Source: CAYJDR01 sp964368965 (lineage in GTDB: Bacteria > Chrysiogenota > Deferribacteres > Deferribacterales > Mucispirillaceae). Taken from it: DNA of 6,261 bases. A program made the translations under genes and the position numbers. The stretch spans positions 1-6,261 of the forward strand of contig CAYJDR010000074.1 of the NCBI GenBank assembly GCA_964368965.1, in the 5' to 3' direction. The notes beneath the pieces are model-generated. The model made no database searches. It was not told the origin of the DNA and saw nothing but the letters and a program-made list of their open reading frames with translations. The first letter of the stretch is position 1. Every line of letters begins with the position of its first letter. This document shows, in pieces, positions 1 to 5,910 of this stretch.

Positions 1-15
1 GTTGAATTTGTTCAT
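1..15 (-). CDS. Start of a second GLUG-family lipoprotein gene (partial, runs off left edge)
   Basis: Read on the minus strand, the first 15 bases encode MNKFN, identical to the first five residues of the large lipoprotein starting at 3603. The upstream DNA (RBS, A-tract, promoter) is also nearly identical to that of the large gene. I infer a paralogous lipoprotein gene in tandem, transcribed leftwards out of the window, starting 138 bases after the stop codon of the large gene. Only five codons are visible, so its domains cannot be judged. The duplication of the whole start region is what supports it as a real gene rather than a chance ATG. It could also be a truncated remnant if the copy beyond the edge is short. 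Confidence 0.7.
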
Positions 16-21
16 ATAAAT

Positions 22-25
22 CTCC
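22..25 (-). promoter_or_regulatory. RBS of the left-edge lipoprotein gene
   Basis: On the minus strand GGAG lies six bases before the ATG at 15, the same arrangement as in front of the large lipoprotein gene. Confidence 0.7.
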
Positions 26-56
26 AATGAGTTTGTTATTTTTTTTTGCAACAGTT

Positions 57-85
57 ATTATATGTCCTTTTGAATAAAACTTCAA
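57..85 (-). promoter_or_regulatory. Sigma70-type promoter of the left-edge lipoprotein gene
   Basis: On the minus strand a TTGAAG -35 box (80-85) and a perfect TATAAT -10 box (57-62) are separated by 17 bases. This is the paralogous copy of the promoter at 3645-3672, with a one-base indel in the spacer and one change in the -35 box. It lies after the terminator of the preceding gene, so the left-edge gene is probably transcribed on its own. Confidence 0.7.
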
Positions 86-102
86 GTAAAACAGACTAAC
101 AT

Positions 103-131
103 AAAAAAAGGGCAACCTTTTACAGTTGCCC
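103..131 (-). terminator. Rho-independent terminator of the large lipoprotein gene
   Basis: On the minus strand, 22 bases after the stop codon, a 7-bp GC-rich stem GGGCAAC/GTTGCCC (110-116 with 125-131) with an 8-base loop is followed directly by seven T (103-109). This is a textbook intrinsic terminator. It separates the large lipoprotein gene from the promoter of the next paralogue. Confidence 0.92.
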
Positions 132-153
132 CGATTGTTTTAAGTGTTTGTTG

Positions 154-3100
154 TTATGGTTTTTTTACAACAGTTGGTGGATTTGTAGCATCGCCGTCAA
201 CGAACATGTAATCTGCGCCAACTGTGCCAGTTAAAGCGTTGTTTAGTATGTCAATTTTACCACTATCTAACTCGCTAATAAGGCTAACGCTTGCAACATC
301 TATAAATTGTGTGTCATCAACACCACTACCACTACCAGCACCAACAGCAAATAGCCCACCATTCACACCGCCAACAACTTTTAAATAGTATGCAGTGGTA
401 AGAGTGCTAGATGAATGGAGATTACCAATTATGCCACCTATGTTACTGCTTCCTGTAGTGCTTGTAACATTACCTGTGTTATAGACTGAGTATATATCAT
501 TATTATTGACGCCAACAATACCGCCGACGTTACTACTTCCACTTATGTTGCCTTTATTATAGCTTGCAACGACTGGGCCATTGCTACGTCCAGCAATACC
601 GCCGACATCATCTCTAGTGCCAGTAACTTGTGCTTCATTATAGCTAGCAATAATTTTGCTATTGCTACCGATATTGCCGGCAATACCGCCGACAGTGTTA
701 TTGCCATTAATTGTTGATGTGCCAATGACTGCTACATTTTCAATTATTTCATAGTTATAGCCAACGACACCGCCGACATACTCATCACCTTTTACTGTGA
801 TATCTTTCAGTTTTAAGTTTTTAACTGTGCCATAATTTCTGTCAATAAAGCCCACATAATCACTGCTTTCCATATCAATGTTTACGCCTGTTATAGTTTT
901 GTTATCACCATCGAAAATGCCACTGTAGTCACTTATCGGTGTCCAATCCTTACTAAGCGTGATGTTATTAGTTAGTTTTGCGTTTAAGTAACGGTTATAA
1001 TTGTTTACTTCATATCTGAACGCTTCTAAGCCGTTTTCTTTAAAAATTTCCCAGTTGTTTCCATCAATGATTTTATATCCAGCTACTTCGTTTGATTCAA
1101 CCGTAATTGTAAATCCATCACTTGTTATGTTGCCAATAGTTACTGTGATTGTAGCTGTGCCTTCTGCATGTGCTGTAATAATGCCATCGTTATCAACAGT
1201 TGCAACATCCTCATTATCAGATGAATATGTAACGATTGTTATAGGTGCGTTGATAGGGCTAATAGTTGTAGTTAAATATATTTTGCCATATTGAACAGTT
1301 TTGTCTGTAACGCTTGTGAGTGTAATACCTTCTAAAACAATCGGCTCAATTTTCAGTGTAGGTGTATCTGTGCCTATTTCAAAGATTGCGCCAGCGTCAT
1401 AGTCAAAAGTAGTTTCAAACGCTTCTATGCCTGTGTTTAATGAGTTGACTTTGTTATCTAGCTCGCTAATAAGGCTAACAGGTTCAGCATCTGTGCTCGT
1501 TGCATTAGGGCCACTATGACCAACAGCATTTAGCCCATTATTCACAGTTGCATCTTTTAAATAGTATGCAGTGTGAAGACTGTAGTAATTAACGCCGATA
1601 ATGCCACCGATATAGCTAGAGGCATTATTGCTTGTAACATTACCTATGTTATAAACAGAGTATACGTTGCTATTAGTATTATTATTACCAACAATACCAC
1701 CGACATTGTCACGACCACTTATATCGCCTGTATTATAGCTAGCAACAATTGCGCCATTATTGTTATAGCCAGCAATACCGCCGACATCATCTCTAGTGCC
1801 AGTAACTTGTGCTTCATTATAGCTAGCAATGATTGTGCCTTGATTATAGCCAACAATACCGCCGACAGGAGAATAGCCATTGTTATTAATATTTGATGAT
1901 GTGCCAATGACGGCTACGTTTGAAACCATGCCTTTGTTATAGCCAGCGACACCGCCGACATTATCATAACCTTTTACTGTGATATTATTTAGCTTTAAGT
2001 TTTTAACTATGCCATAGTTGGAGCCAATAAAGCCTGCTCCATTGCTACTTTGGTCATCAATAATTATGCCAGATATTGTGTGGTTATCACCATCGAAAGT
2101 GCCATAATAATCTTGTATAGGTGTCCAGTTGCTAGTAGCAGGCTGAGTTGGTGCAGTCAATGCGATATTATCAGTTAGTTTTGCGTTTAAGTAAGGATTA
2201 TTGTTTACTGCATATCTGAACGCTTCTAAGCCGTTTTCAGCAAAAATTTCCCAGTTGTCTGCATCAATGATTTCGTATCCAGCTACTTCGTTCGATTCAA
2301 CCGTAATTGTAAATCCATCACTTGTTATGTTGCCAATAGTTGCTGTGATTGTAGCTGAGCCTTCTGCATGTGCTGTAACAACGCCATCGTTATCAACAGT
2401 TGCAACACCCTCATTATCAGATGAATATGTAATACTTGCCACAGACGCGTTGACAGGGCTAATAGTTGTAGTTAAATATATAGTGCCATATTGAACAGTT
2501 TTGTTTGTACCGCTTGTGAGTGTGATACCTTTTAACTCAATAGGCTCAATTTTTAGTGTAGGTGTATCTGTGCCTGTACCTATTTCAAAGATTGCGCCAG
2601 CATCATAGTCAAAAGTAGTTTCAAATGTTTCTATGCCTGTGTTTAATGAGTTAATTTTGTCATCATTATTTAGCTCGCTAATAGCGCCAACATGTGCAAT
2701 GTTTTTAGTTGTGTCATCAGCGGCAGCATTACCAACAGCAAATAGCCTATTATTCACAGTTGCATCTTTTAAATAGTATGCAGTGTTAAGAGTATCAGCA
2801 TTATGTCCAACTATGCCACCAATGTCAGATGAGCTACTAGTGATTGCAACATTGCCAGTGTTATAAACAGAGTATATATCGCTATAGTTTTCACCAGCAA
2901 TACCGCCGACATACTCATTGCCCTCTATGTTGCCTTTATTATAGCTTGCCACGATTGTGCCGCCGTTATAGCCAACAACACCGCCGACACTATCACGACC
3001 ACTTATGTCGCCTTTATTATAGCTTGCAACGATTGTGCCGCCGTTATAGCCAACAACACCGCCGACAGTGCTATAGCCGTTAATTGTTGATGCGCCAATG

Positions 3101-3603
3101 ACAGCTACGTTTGAAACCATGCCTTTGTTATAGCCAGCGACACCGCCGACTTCGTAATCACCTTTTACAGTGATATCTTTCAGTTTTAAGTTTTTAACTG
3201 AGCCTTCGCTGTTTATTTGGCTAAAAAAGCCAATGCTACCGCTAATTTGGTCATCAATAACTATGCCAGATATTGTGTGGTTGTCGCCATCGAAAGTGCC
3301 TTTAAAGTTTTTTATAGGTGTCCAGTTGCTAGCAGCAGAGCGTGCAGTTAAAGTGATATCTTGTGTTAATATTACATCAAGCGCTTCACCGTTGTTTAGC
3401 TTCTCAACTACAGCTAAAAGCTCACCCGCTGTGGCAACAGGTGTAAAGTTTGCTGGATATGTAGGTGTAGGTGTTGGTGTAGGTGTAGGTGTAGGTGCAG
3501 GTGTGCCATTACCATTACTGCTATCGCTATCGCCACCGCATGACGTCAGCGTGAATAACATGGTAGTTAATAAAAGTGTTATTAACCAGTTGAATTTGTT
3601 CAT
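154..3603 (-). CDS. Large secreted lipoprotein with GLUG repeats and BIG2 Ig-like domains
   Basis: The product is 1149 aa, probably a surface-anchored lipoprotein. Residues 1-22 form a lipoprotein signal peptide: Lys3, a hydrophobic core, and lipobox L-T-S-C with Cys22. Gly at +2 does not suggest inner-membrane retention, so outer-membrane localisation is inferred. A Pro-Thr dipeptide linker follows (34-48). Three modules of GLUG repeats come next (about 50-350, 440-750 and 840-1080), each repeat about 25 aa around V/I-G-G-I/V-x-G-Y/x-N, roughly 15 good copies. Two BIG2-like domains (about 355-436 and 755-836; 'YSSDNE-VATVDNDG' signature) separate the modules. The start at 3603 was chosen over an in-frame ATG at 3639 because GGAG lies six bases before it and the signal peptide begins there. 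GLUG and BIG2 domains are known from bacterial surface and adhesion proteins; adhesion or surface modification is inference. I see no enzymatic domain. It lies antisense to the phage head genes with its own promoter and terminator, fitting a phage moron. Confidence 0.9.
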   Translation of the reverse strand: MNKFNWLITLLLTTMLFTLTSCGGDSDSSNGNGTPAPTPTPTPTPTPTYPANFTPVATAGELLAVVEKLNNGEALDVILTQDITLTARSAASNWTPIKNFKGTFDGDNHTISGIVIDDQISGSIGFFSQINSEGSVKNLKLKDITVKGDYEVGGVAGYNKGMVSNVAVIGASTINGYSTVGGVVGYNGGTIVASYNKGDISGRDSVGGVVGYNGGTIVASYNKGNIEGNEYVGGIAGENYSDIYSVYNTGNVAITSSSSDIGGIVGHNADTLNTAYYLKDATVNNRLFAVGNAAADDTTKNIAHVGAISELNNDDKINSLNTGIETFETTFDYDAGAIFEIGTGTDTPTLKIEPIELKGITLTSGTNKTVQYGTIYLTTTISPVNASVASITYSSDNEGVATVDNDGVVTAHAEGSATITATIGNITSDGFTITVESNEVAGYEIIDADNWEIFAENGLEAFRYAVNNNPYLNAKLTDNIALTAPTQPATSNWTPIQDYYGTFDGDNHTISGIIIDDQSSNGAGFIGSNYGIVKNLKLNNITVKGYDNVGGVAGYNKGMVSNVAVIGTSSNINNNGYSPVGGIVGYNQGTIIASYNEAQVTGTRDDVGGIAGYNNNGAIVASYNTGDISGRDNVGGIVGNNNTNSNVYSVYNIGNVTSNNASSYIGGIIGVNYYSLHTAYYLKDATVNNGLNAVGHSGPNATSTDAEPVSLISELDNKVNSLNTGIEAFETTFDYDAGAIFEIGTDTPTLKIEPIVLEGITLTSVTDKTVQYGKIYLTTTISPINAPITIVTYSSDNEDVATVDNDGIITAHAEGTATITVTIGNITSDGFTITVESNEVAGYKIIDGNNWEIFKENGLEAFRYEVNNYNRYLNAKLTNNITLSKDWTPISDYSGIFDGDNKTITGVNIDMESSDYVGFIDRNYGTVKNLKLKDITVKGDEYVGGVVGYNYEIIENVAVIGTSTINGNNTVGGIAGNIGSNSKIIASYNEAQVTGTRDDVGGIAGRSNGPVVASYNKGNISGSSNVGGIVGVNNNDIYSVYNTGNVTSTTGSSNIGGIIGNLHSSSTLTTAYYLKVVGGVNGGLFAVGAGSGSGVDDTQFIDVASVSLISELDSGKIDILNNALTGTVGADYMFVDGDATNPPTVVKKP
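590..651. repeat. Perfect 62-bp intragenic repeat (left copy)
   Basis: Positions 590-651 are identical to 1769-1830 over 62 bases. They encode one GLUG repeat unit ('ASYNEAQVTGTRDDVGGIAG') in modules 3 and 2. Perfect identity, including third codon positions, implies recent duplication or gene conversion between modules. Confidence 0.92.
1011..1374. repeat. Intragenic direct repeat, 1200-bp period (left copy)
   Basis: Positions 1011-1374 align to 2211-2574 at an offset of exactly 1200 bases. For example, 1081-1140 and 2281-2340 differ at one base in 60, and the next 60 differ at four. The copies cover the end of the module-start segment ('EIF-ENGLEAFRY') through the BIG2 domain. This points to duplication of a GLUG plus BIG2 module followed by limited divergence or gene conversion. 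Confidence 0.9.
1096..1341 (-). other. Second BIG2 Ig-like domain (residues about 755-836)
   Basis: The encoded segment has the BIG2 pattern: a first strand 'ITLTS', 'TTISP', then 'YSSDNEDVATVDNDG', 'AHAEGTATITVT' and a final 'GFTITVES'. It follows the second GLUG module. Its DNA is 90-98% identical in the stretches I compared with the first BIG2 domain, 1200 bases away. Confidence 0.8.
1769..1830. repeat. Perfect 62-bp intragenic repeat (right copy)
   Basis: This is the partner of 590-651, in GLUG module 2. The surrounding sequence is less conserved than this block. Confidence 0.92.
2211..2574. repeat. Intragenic direct repeat, 1200-bp period (right copy)
   Basis: This is the partner of 1011-1374 inside the large lipoprotein gene. 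Register is lost just after 2574, where the right copy carries six extra bases encoding an additional Gly-Thr. Confidence 0.9.
2296..2541 (-). other. First BIG2 Ig-like domain (residues about 355-436)
   Basis: This segment has the same BIG2 signature as the copy at 1096-1341, with 'YSSDNEGVATVDNDG' and 'AHAEGSATITAT'. It links GLUG modules 1 and 2. Such Ig-like domains usually act as spacers or ligand-binding units in outer-membrane and surface proteins. Confidence 0.8.
2933..3076. repeat. Tandem 78-bp repeat encoding adjacent GLUG units
   Basis: A block starting at 2933 recurs at 3011, a period of 78 bases or 26 residues, with one mismatch in about 66 bases. It encodes two successive near-identical GLUG units in module 1 ('VGGVVGYNGGTIVASYNKG'). 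Being in frame and a multiple of three, copy-number change here would lengthen or shorten the protein without a frameshift. Confidence 0.9.
3461..3505. repeat. Hexanucleotide repeat encoding the Pro-Thr linker
   Basis: About seven imperfect copies of GGTGTA (minus strand TACACC) encode the Pro-Thr repeat at residues 34-48. It is a flexible linker between the lipidated Cys and the first GLUG module. Repeat slippage would change linker length in steps of two residues. Confidence 0.88.
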
Positions 3604-3609
3604 ATAAAT

Positions 3610-3613
3610 CTCC
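3610..3613 (-). promoter_or_regulatory. RBS deciding the start of the large lipoprotein
   Basis: Minus-strand GGAG with a six-base spacer precedes the ATG at 3603. The alternative ATG 36 bases upstream (3639) lies within the initially transcribed region and lacks a comparable site. The 3603 start also gives a canonical lipoprotein signal peptide. Confidence 0.85.
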
Positions 3614-3644
3614 AATGAGTTTGTTATTTTTTTTTGCAACAGTC

Positions 3645-3672
3645 ATTATATAGCTTTTGAATAAAATTTCAA
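3645..3672 (-). promoter_or_regulatory. Sigma70-type promoter of the large lipoprotein gene
   Basis: On the minus strand TTGAAA (3667-3672) and a perfect TATAAT (3645-3650) are 16 bases apart. The expected transcription start is near 3637, about 34 bases before the ATG, right beside a nine-base A-tract (3627-3635). Conservation of both boxes in the paralogous copy at 57-85 supports it. Confidence 0.8.
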
Positions 3673-3696
3673 GCAAAACAGACGCTTAAGAACATA

Positions 3697-3725
3697 TTGA
3701 TAAAAGTAAGTAAACTAGGTAAAAC
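3697..3725 (+). promoter_or_regulatory. Possible promoter for the scaffold-capsid genes
   Basis: TTGATA (3697-3702) and TAAAAC (3720-3725) lie 17 bases apart, matching 5/6 and 4/6 of the sigma70 boxes. The site sits between the lipoprotein promoter and the scaffold gene. The head genes may instead be read from an upstream late promoter outside the window, so this is tentative. Confidence 0.3.
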
Positions 3726-3762
3726 TAGGGTCGTTTATCACATAACCTTGATATATCGTGGC

Positions 3763-3788
3763 TTTGTTATGGGCACACCATAAACAAA
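3763..3788 (+). other. Hairpin just upstream of the scaffold gene RBS
   Basis: TTTGTTATGG (3763-3772) pairs with CCATAAACAAA (3778-3788), giving ten base pairs with one bulged A and a five-base loop. It ends six bases before the GAGG of the scaffold gene. No T-run follows, so it is not an obvious terminator. It could be an mRNA 5' stabiliser or processing site, which is inference. Confidence 0.5.
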
Positions 3789-3794
3789 CTTAAC

Positions 3795-3798
3795 GAGG
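3795..3798 (+). promoter_or_regulatory. RBS of the scaffold gene
   Basis: GAGG with a five-base spacer lies before the ATG at 3804. This supports that start codon. Confidence 0.75.
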
Positions 3799-3803
3799 TT
3801 AAT

Positions 3804-4583
3804 ATGAACTCCGAAACAAATCTTGAGCAATCAGAAAACACCCAACAAGAGCAACAGCTCATCAACGACGACGGCATCGACGCTATTGAACAACTAGAGC
3901 CCACAGAAACCGACGTGCATGACGACATCATAGGCTTTACAGCACCAGCCAACAAGAAAGCGCCATACACACCAGATGAAATGCGCGCACTCGATTGGCA
4001 AGCTATCGACACTAGCCGTATCCCTAGCGAAATGCAACCGTTTTACAAGGCTATGCAAGCATCATACACTAAAAAGCGCCAAGCCGAAGCAAACGAGCTG
4101 AAAAACCGCCCAAGCCAACCCCATAACACACAGCAACCAAACGTGCAAGCCTATAAAATGGCACACGACAAAGCAACACAACACATGGCACAAACTATGC
4201 CACACATCGCACCGACCGACCCAAACTATAACGCCATCGCAAGCAAGCTCACTGCCGACATCGTCGAAGCAGAGCAAAAGCGAAACTCGTTCTCGCACGC
4301 CATGCAACAAGAACTGCACAACGCAATGAGCGAATACGGCGATAGTTTCCAAGCAGTCGACAAACTAGCTTCCGAAATATTGAAAGAGTACCCTGCAAGC
4401 ATGGTGGAGAAAATGCGCCAAGCCGTACAAAACGGCGACACATCGCTACTCCACGCGTTGCACAGGCAAGCACACGAAAGATTAGTGAAGCAATCAAAAC
4501 GAGCAACACCACCAACAACTGTTAGCGCAGGCAACACAGGTGGCAACGCAAAAGACGATACAAAATCGCTCTTCGGCTACTAA
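3804..4583 (+). CDS. Phage capsid scaffolding protein (probable)
   Basis: The product is a 259-aa, highly hydrophilic protein with no signal peptide or membrane segment. Residues 1-45 are acidic and Gln/Glu-rich. Residues 63-99 carry a pattern familiar from phage scaffolds: 'LDWQAIDTSRIPSEMQPFYK' then 'MQASYTKKRQAEANEL', where a short Pro motif leads into a helix with Lys/Arg. A Pro/Gln/His-rich linker follows (102-140), then a helical region (141-208) and a basic helix with Arg/His/Lys (about 215-233), which in known scaffolds is the part that binds capsid protein. The last residues are 'KSLFGY'. Its place directly before the major capsid gene, 21 bases away, is the classic scaffold position. 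Scaffolds diverge fast, so the call leans on context and the residue 63-99 motif. It would act inside the procapsid in the host cytoplasm. A fused protease is not seen. Confidence 0.78.
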   Translation: MNSETNLEQSENTQQEQQLINDDGIDAIEQLEPTETDVHDDIIGFTAPANKKAPYTPDEMRALDWQAIDTSRIPSEMQPFYKAMQASYTKKRQAEANELKNRPSQPHNTQQPNVQAYKMAHDKATQHMAQTMPHIAPTDPNYNAIASKLTADIVEAEQKRNSFSHAMQQELHNAMSEYGDSFQAVDKLASEILKEYPASMVEKMRQAVQNGDTSLLHALHRQAHERLVKQSKRATPPTTVSAGNTGGNAKDDTKSLFGY

Positions 4584-4592
4584 CAAACACAT

Positions 4593-4597
4593 AGGAG
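4593..4597 (+). promoter_or_regulatory. RBS of the major capsid gene
   Basis: AGGAG with a seven-base spacer precedes the ATG at 4605. It is the strongest Shine-Dalgarno match on the + strand, as expected for the most abundant virion protein. Confidence 0.85.
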
Positions 4598-4604
4598 AAT
4601 AAAC

Positions 4605-5729
4605 ATGCAAACAGGTGCATATTCAACATCTAACCAAGAATCATTAAGGAAACGCAGCGTCAAACTAAACGACAGAGTATGGTATAAAAACGGCGCAAGC
4701 CCGCTTATCTCTATGCTTAAAGGCAAAGGCAAAGTAGACACAACAGAAAACCAAAAGTGCGAATGGGTTAGCGACATCAAGGCGACGTTCATCTTGCAAG
4801 CAAGCCCGTTCACAAACTCAGCAACTAGCATCACAGTTGCATCAGGCGCACTTACACTCAAAGAGGGCGACCTTATCAACGTGCCATCAACAGGCGAACA
4901 AATGCGCGTAGCATCTATCACTAGCGACACAGCGTTCACCGTCACTCGTGGCTACGGCGCTACACCTGCAACAGCTATCACAAAGGCATCGCCTATCCAG
5001 CTTTTATCAACAGCATATGCAGAAGGCACAAACGCACCAGAAGGCGTTGTAATCAACAAAAAGGAAGACTACAACTACTCGCAAATCTTCAAACACAAGA
5101 TCCAGTTCACACGTAACGAGTTGAAGTCACCACGCTATGGCTCAGACGGCGACAAACGCAAAGAACGCCGTGCGAAAACGTTGGAACTACACAAGCGCAT
5201 CATCGAGCGCCAGCTAATCTTCGGCGAACGCAACAAATCAGCCGATAAAGACGGCAACTCGCTATATACTGCTGGTGGCGTAGTTTCGTTCATCAAAACT
5301 AACCGCATTAAGCTAGATACAAAGTTCAACTTAGATGCACTAAACACAGTAATGGGCAACGTCGCTAACGCTGACGCTTCTGGCGATAAGGTGCTTTTCT
5401 GTGGCTCAAACATCATGAACAACATCTCAAGCGAAGTGCTAGCAACGCTAAAAACTGGCGCAGTCGCAAACAAGTTCGGCGTAGATATCACAGAGATCGT
5501 GACAGCTTACGGCAAAGTGCAAGTAGTGTTCCACCCAGTTATCTCGCAAGTTAACCCAAACATGGCGCTATTGCTAGACATGGAGAACATCAAGTACACA
5601 ACTATCGACGACACATCAGTAACGCTTGATGTGCACGATAAAGACTTCGATGGGGTGATGGATATGCTGCTGACAGACTGTACGATAATGGTGTTTAACG
5701 AAGAAACTCACGCAATAATCGAAATTTAA
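4605..5729 (+). CDS. Major capsid protein, SU10/DUF5309 type
   Basis: The product is 374 aa and forms the icosahedral shell. Features fitting the SU10-like (DUF5309) capsid family, an HK97-fold group, are as follows. An N-terminal arm with 'SPLISMLKGKGKVDTTENQK-EW' (32-54) matches the family's start. A beta-rich segment (about 60-145) with 'ITVASGALTLKEGDLINV', 'EQMRV' and 'AFTVTRGYGAT' looks like a small inserted domain. Next are 'NYSQIFKHKIQFTRNE' and a long charged spine helix (about 178-207, rich in Lys/Arg/Glu) ending in 'ERQLIFGE'. The C-terminal part carries 'VVFHP', 'ALLLDMENI' and a final 'CTIMVFNEETHAIIEI', like the family's closing beta strands. It sits directly after the scaffold gene, probably co-transcribed. 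No N-terminal protease-cleaved delta domain is evident, consistent with a separate scaffold. Codon use favours A/C-rich codons (AAC, GAC, ATC), as in the scaffold gene. Confidence 0.85.
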   Translation: MQTGAYSTSNQESLRKRSVKLNDRVWYKNGASPLISMLKGKGKVDTTENQKCEWVSDIKATFILQASPFTNSATSITVASGALTLKEGDLINVPSTGEQMRVASITSDTAFTVTRGYGATPATAITKASPIQLLSTAYAEGTNAPEGVVINKKEDYNYSQIFKHKIQFTRNELKSPRYGSDGDKRKERRAKTLELHKRIIERQLIFGERNKSADKDGNSLYTAGGVVSFIKTNRIKLDTKFNLDALNTVMGNVANADASGDKVLFCGSNIMNNISSEVLATLKTGAVANKFGVDITEIVTAYGKVQVVFHPVISQVNPNMALLLDMENIKYTTIDDTSVTLDVHDKDFDGVMDMLLTDCTIMVFNEETHAIIEI

Positions 5730-5769
5730 CGAGAATTATGGGCAACTACGTTGTTGCCCCAATTCTTCG
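5730..5769 (+). terminator. Strong hairpin after the capsid gene (terminator-like, no U-run)
   Basis: Immediately after the capsid stop codon, GAATT plus GGGCAAC (5733-5746) pairs with GTTGCCC plus AATTC (5753-5765) across a small internal loop, with a six-base loop. A further CGA/TCG pairing is possible at the base. No T-run follows, so efficient intrinsic termination is doubtful. It may attenuate transcription or protect the capsid mRNA 3' end. The right arm GTTGCCCC-ATT also occurs in the lipoprotein terminator at 125-135. Confidence 0.6.
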
Positions 5770-5910
5770 CTAAATTAAACTAATTAAGCGTTGAGCTTTT
5801 CTTTATGTGCGCTTTGGCTTCTAATGTATAGAGCCTTTCTTTTCCTAAGAGCAACTTTCAGTTTTTACTCGTGATAACCAATCCTTGCTCAAGTTCATTT
5901 CTGCACAACT

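Larger units (their letters stand above)
1..95. repeat. Direct repeat, left copy: lipoprotein start and promoter region
   Basis: Positions 1-95 match 3589-3682 almost base for base. The first 55 bases are identical, including a run of nine T. A few substitutions and a short indel follow in the promoter spacer, and similarity stops after a shared 'aaaacagac'. The repeat spans the first codons, RBS, A-tract and promoter of two tandem lipoprotein genes. It marks the boundary of a duplicated gene unit of about 3.6 kb. Confidence 0.92.
3589..3682. repeat. Direct repeat, right copy: lipoprotein start and promoter region
   Basis: This copy matches 1-95. It contains the first five codons, RBS, a nine-base A-tract (minus strand) and promoter of the large lipoprotein gene. 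DNA beyond 3682 is unrelated to that beyond 95, so the duplicated unit ends here. Confidence 0.92.

Noticed and set aside
1001..1294. Open + strand frame of 97 codons (with a similar one at 2201-2494)
   Set aside because: It is the complement of the repeated BIG2-encoding DNA, has no RBS, and appears twice only because the underlying gene is repeated.
2844..3083. Open + strand frame rich in Cys, Tyr, His and Arg
   Set aside because: Its repetitive peptide mirrors the GLUG repeats of the real minus-strand gene; it has no RBS and no family likeness.
3170..3607. Open + strand frame of 145 codons
   Set aside because: It lies wholly antisense to the lipoprotein signal peptide, linker and first module. 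Its Val-Gly repeat is just the complement of the Pro-Thr linker.
3604..3639. Longer lipoprotein start at 3639 adding 12 residues
   Set aside because: It would place polar residues before the signal peptide, lies at the predicted transcription start, and lacks the strong GGAG site found before 3603.
4062..4546. Overlapping minus-strand open frames across the scaffold gene
   Set aside because: They are low-complexity shadows caused by the A/C-rich + strand codons, without ribosome sites.
5135..5491. Minus-strand open frame of 118 codons inside the capsid gene
   Set aside because: It is antisense to a well-supported capsid protein and has no RBS or recognisable domain.
5738..5773. Eleven-codon frame MGNYVVAPILR across the post-capsid hairpin
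   Set aside because: It is short, has no clear RBS at good spacing, and is explained by the hairpin sequence. A leader peptide cannot be excluded but is not supported.
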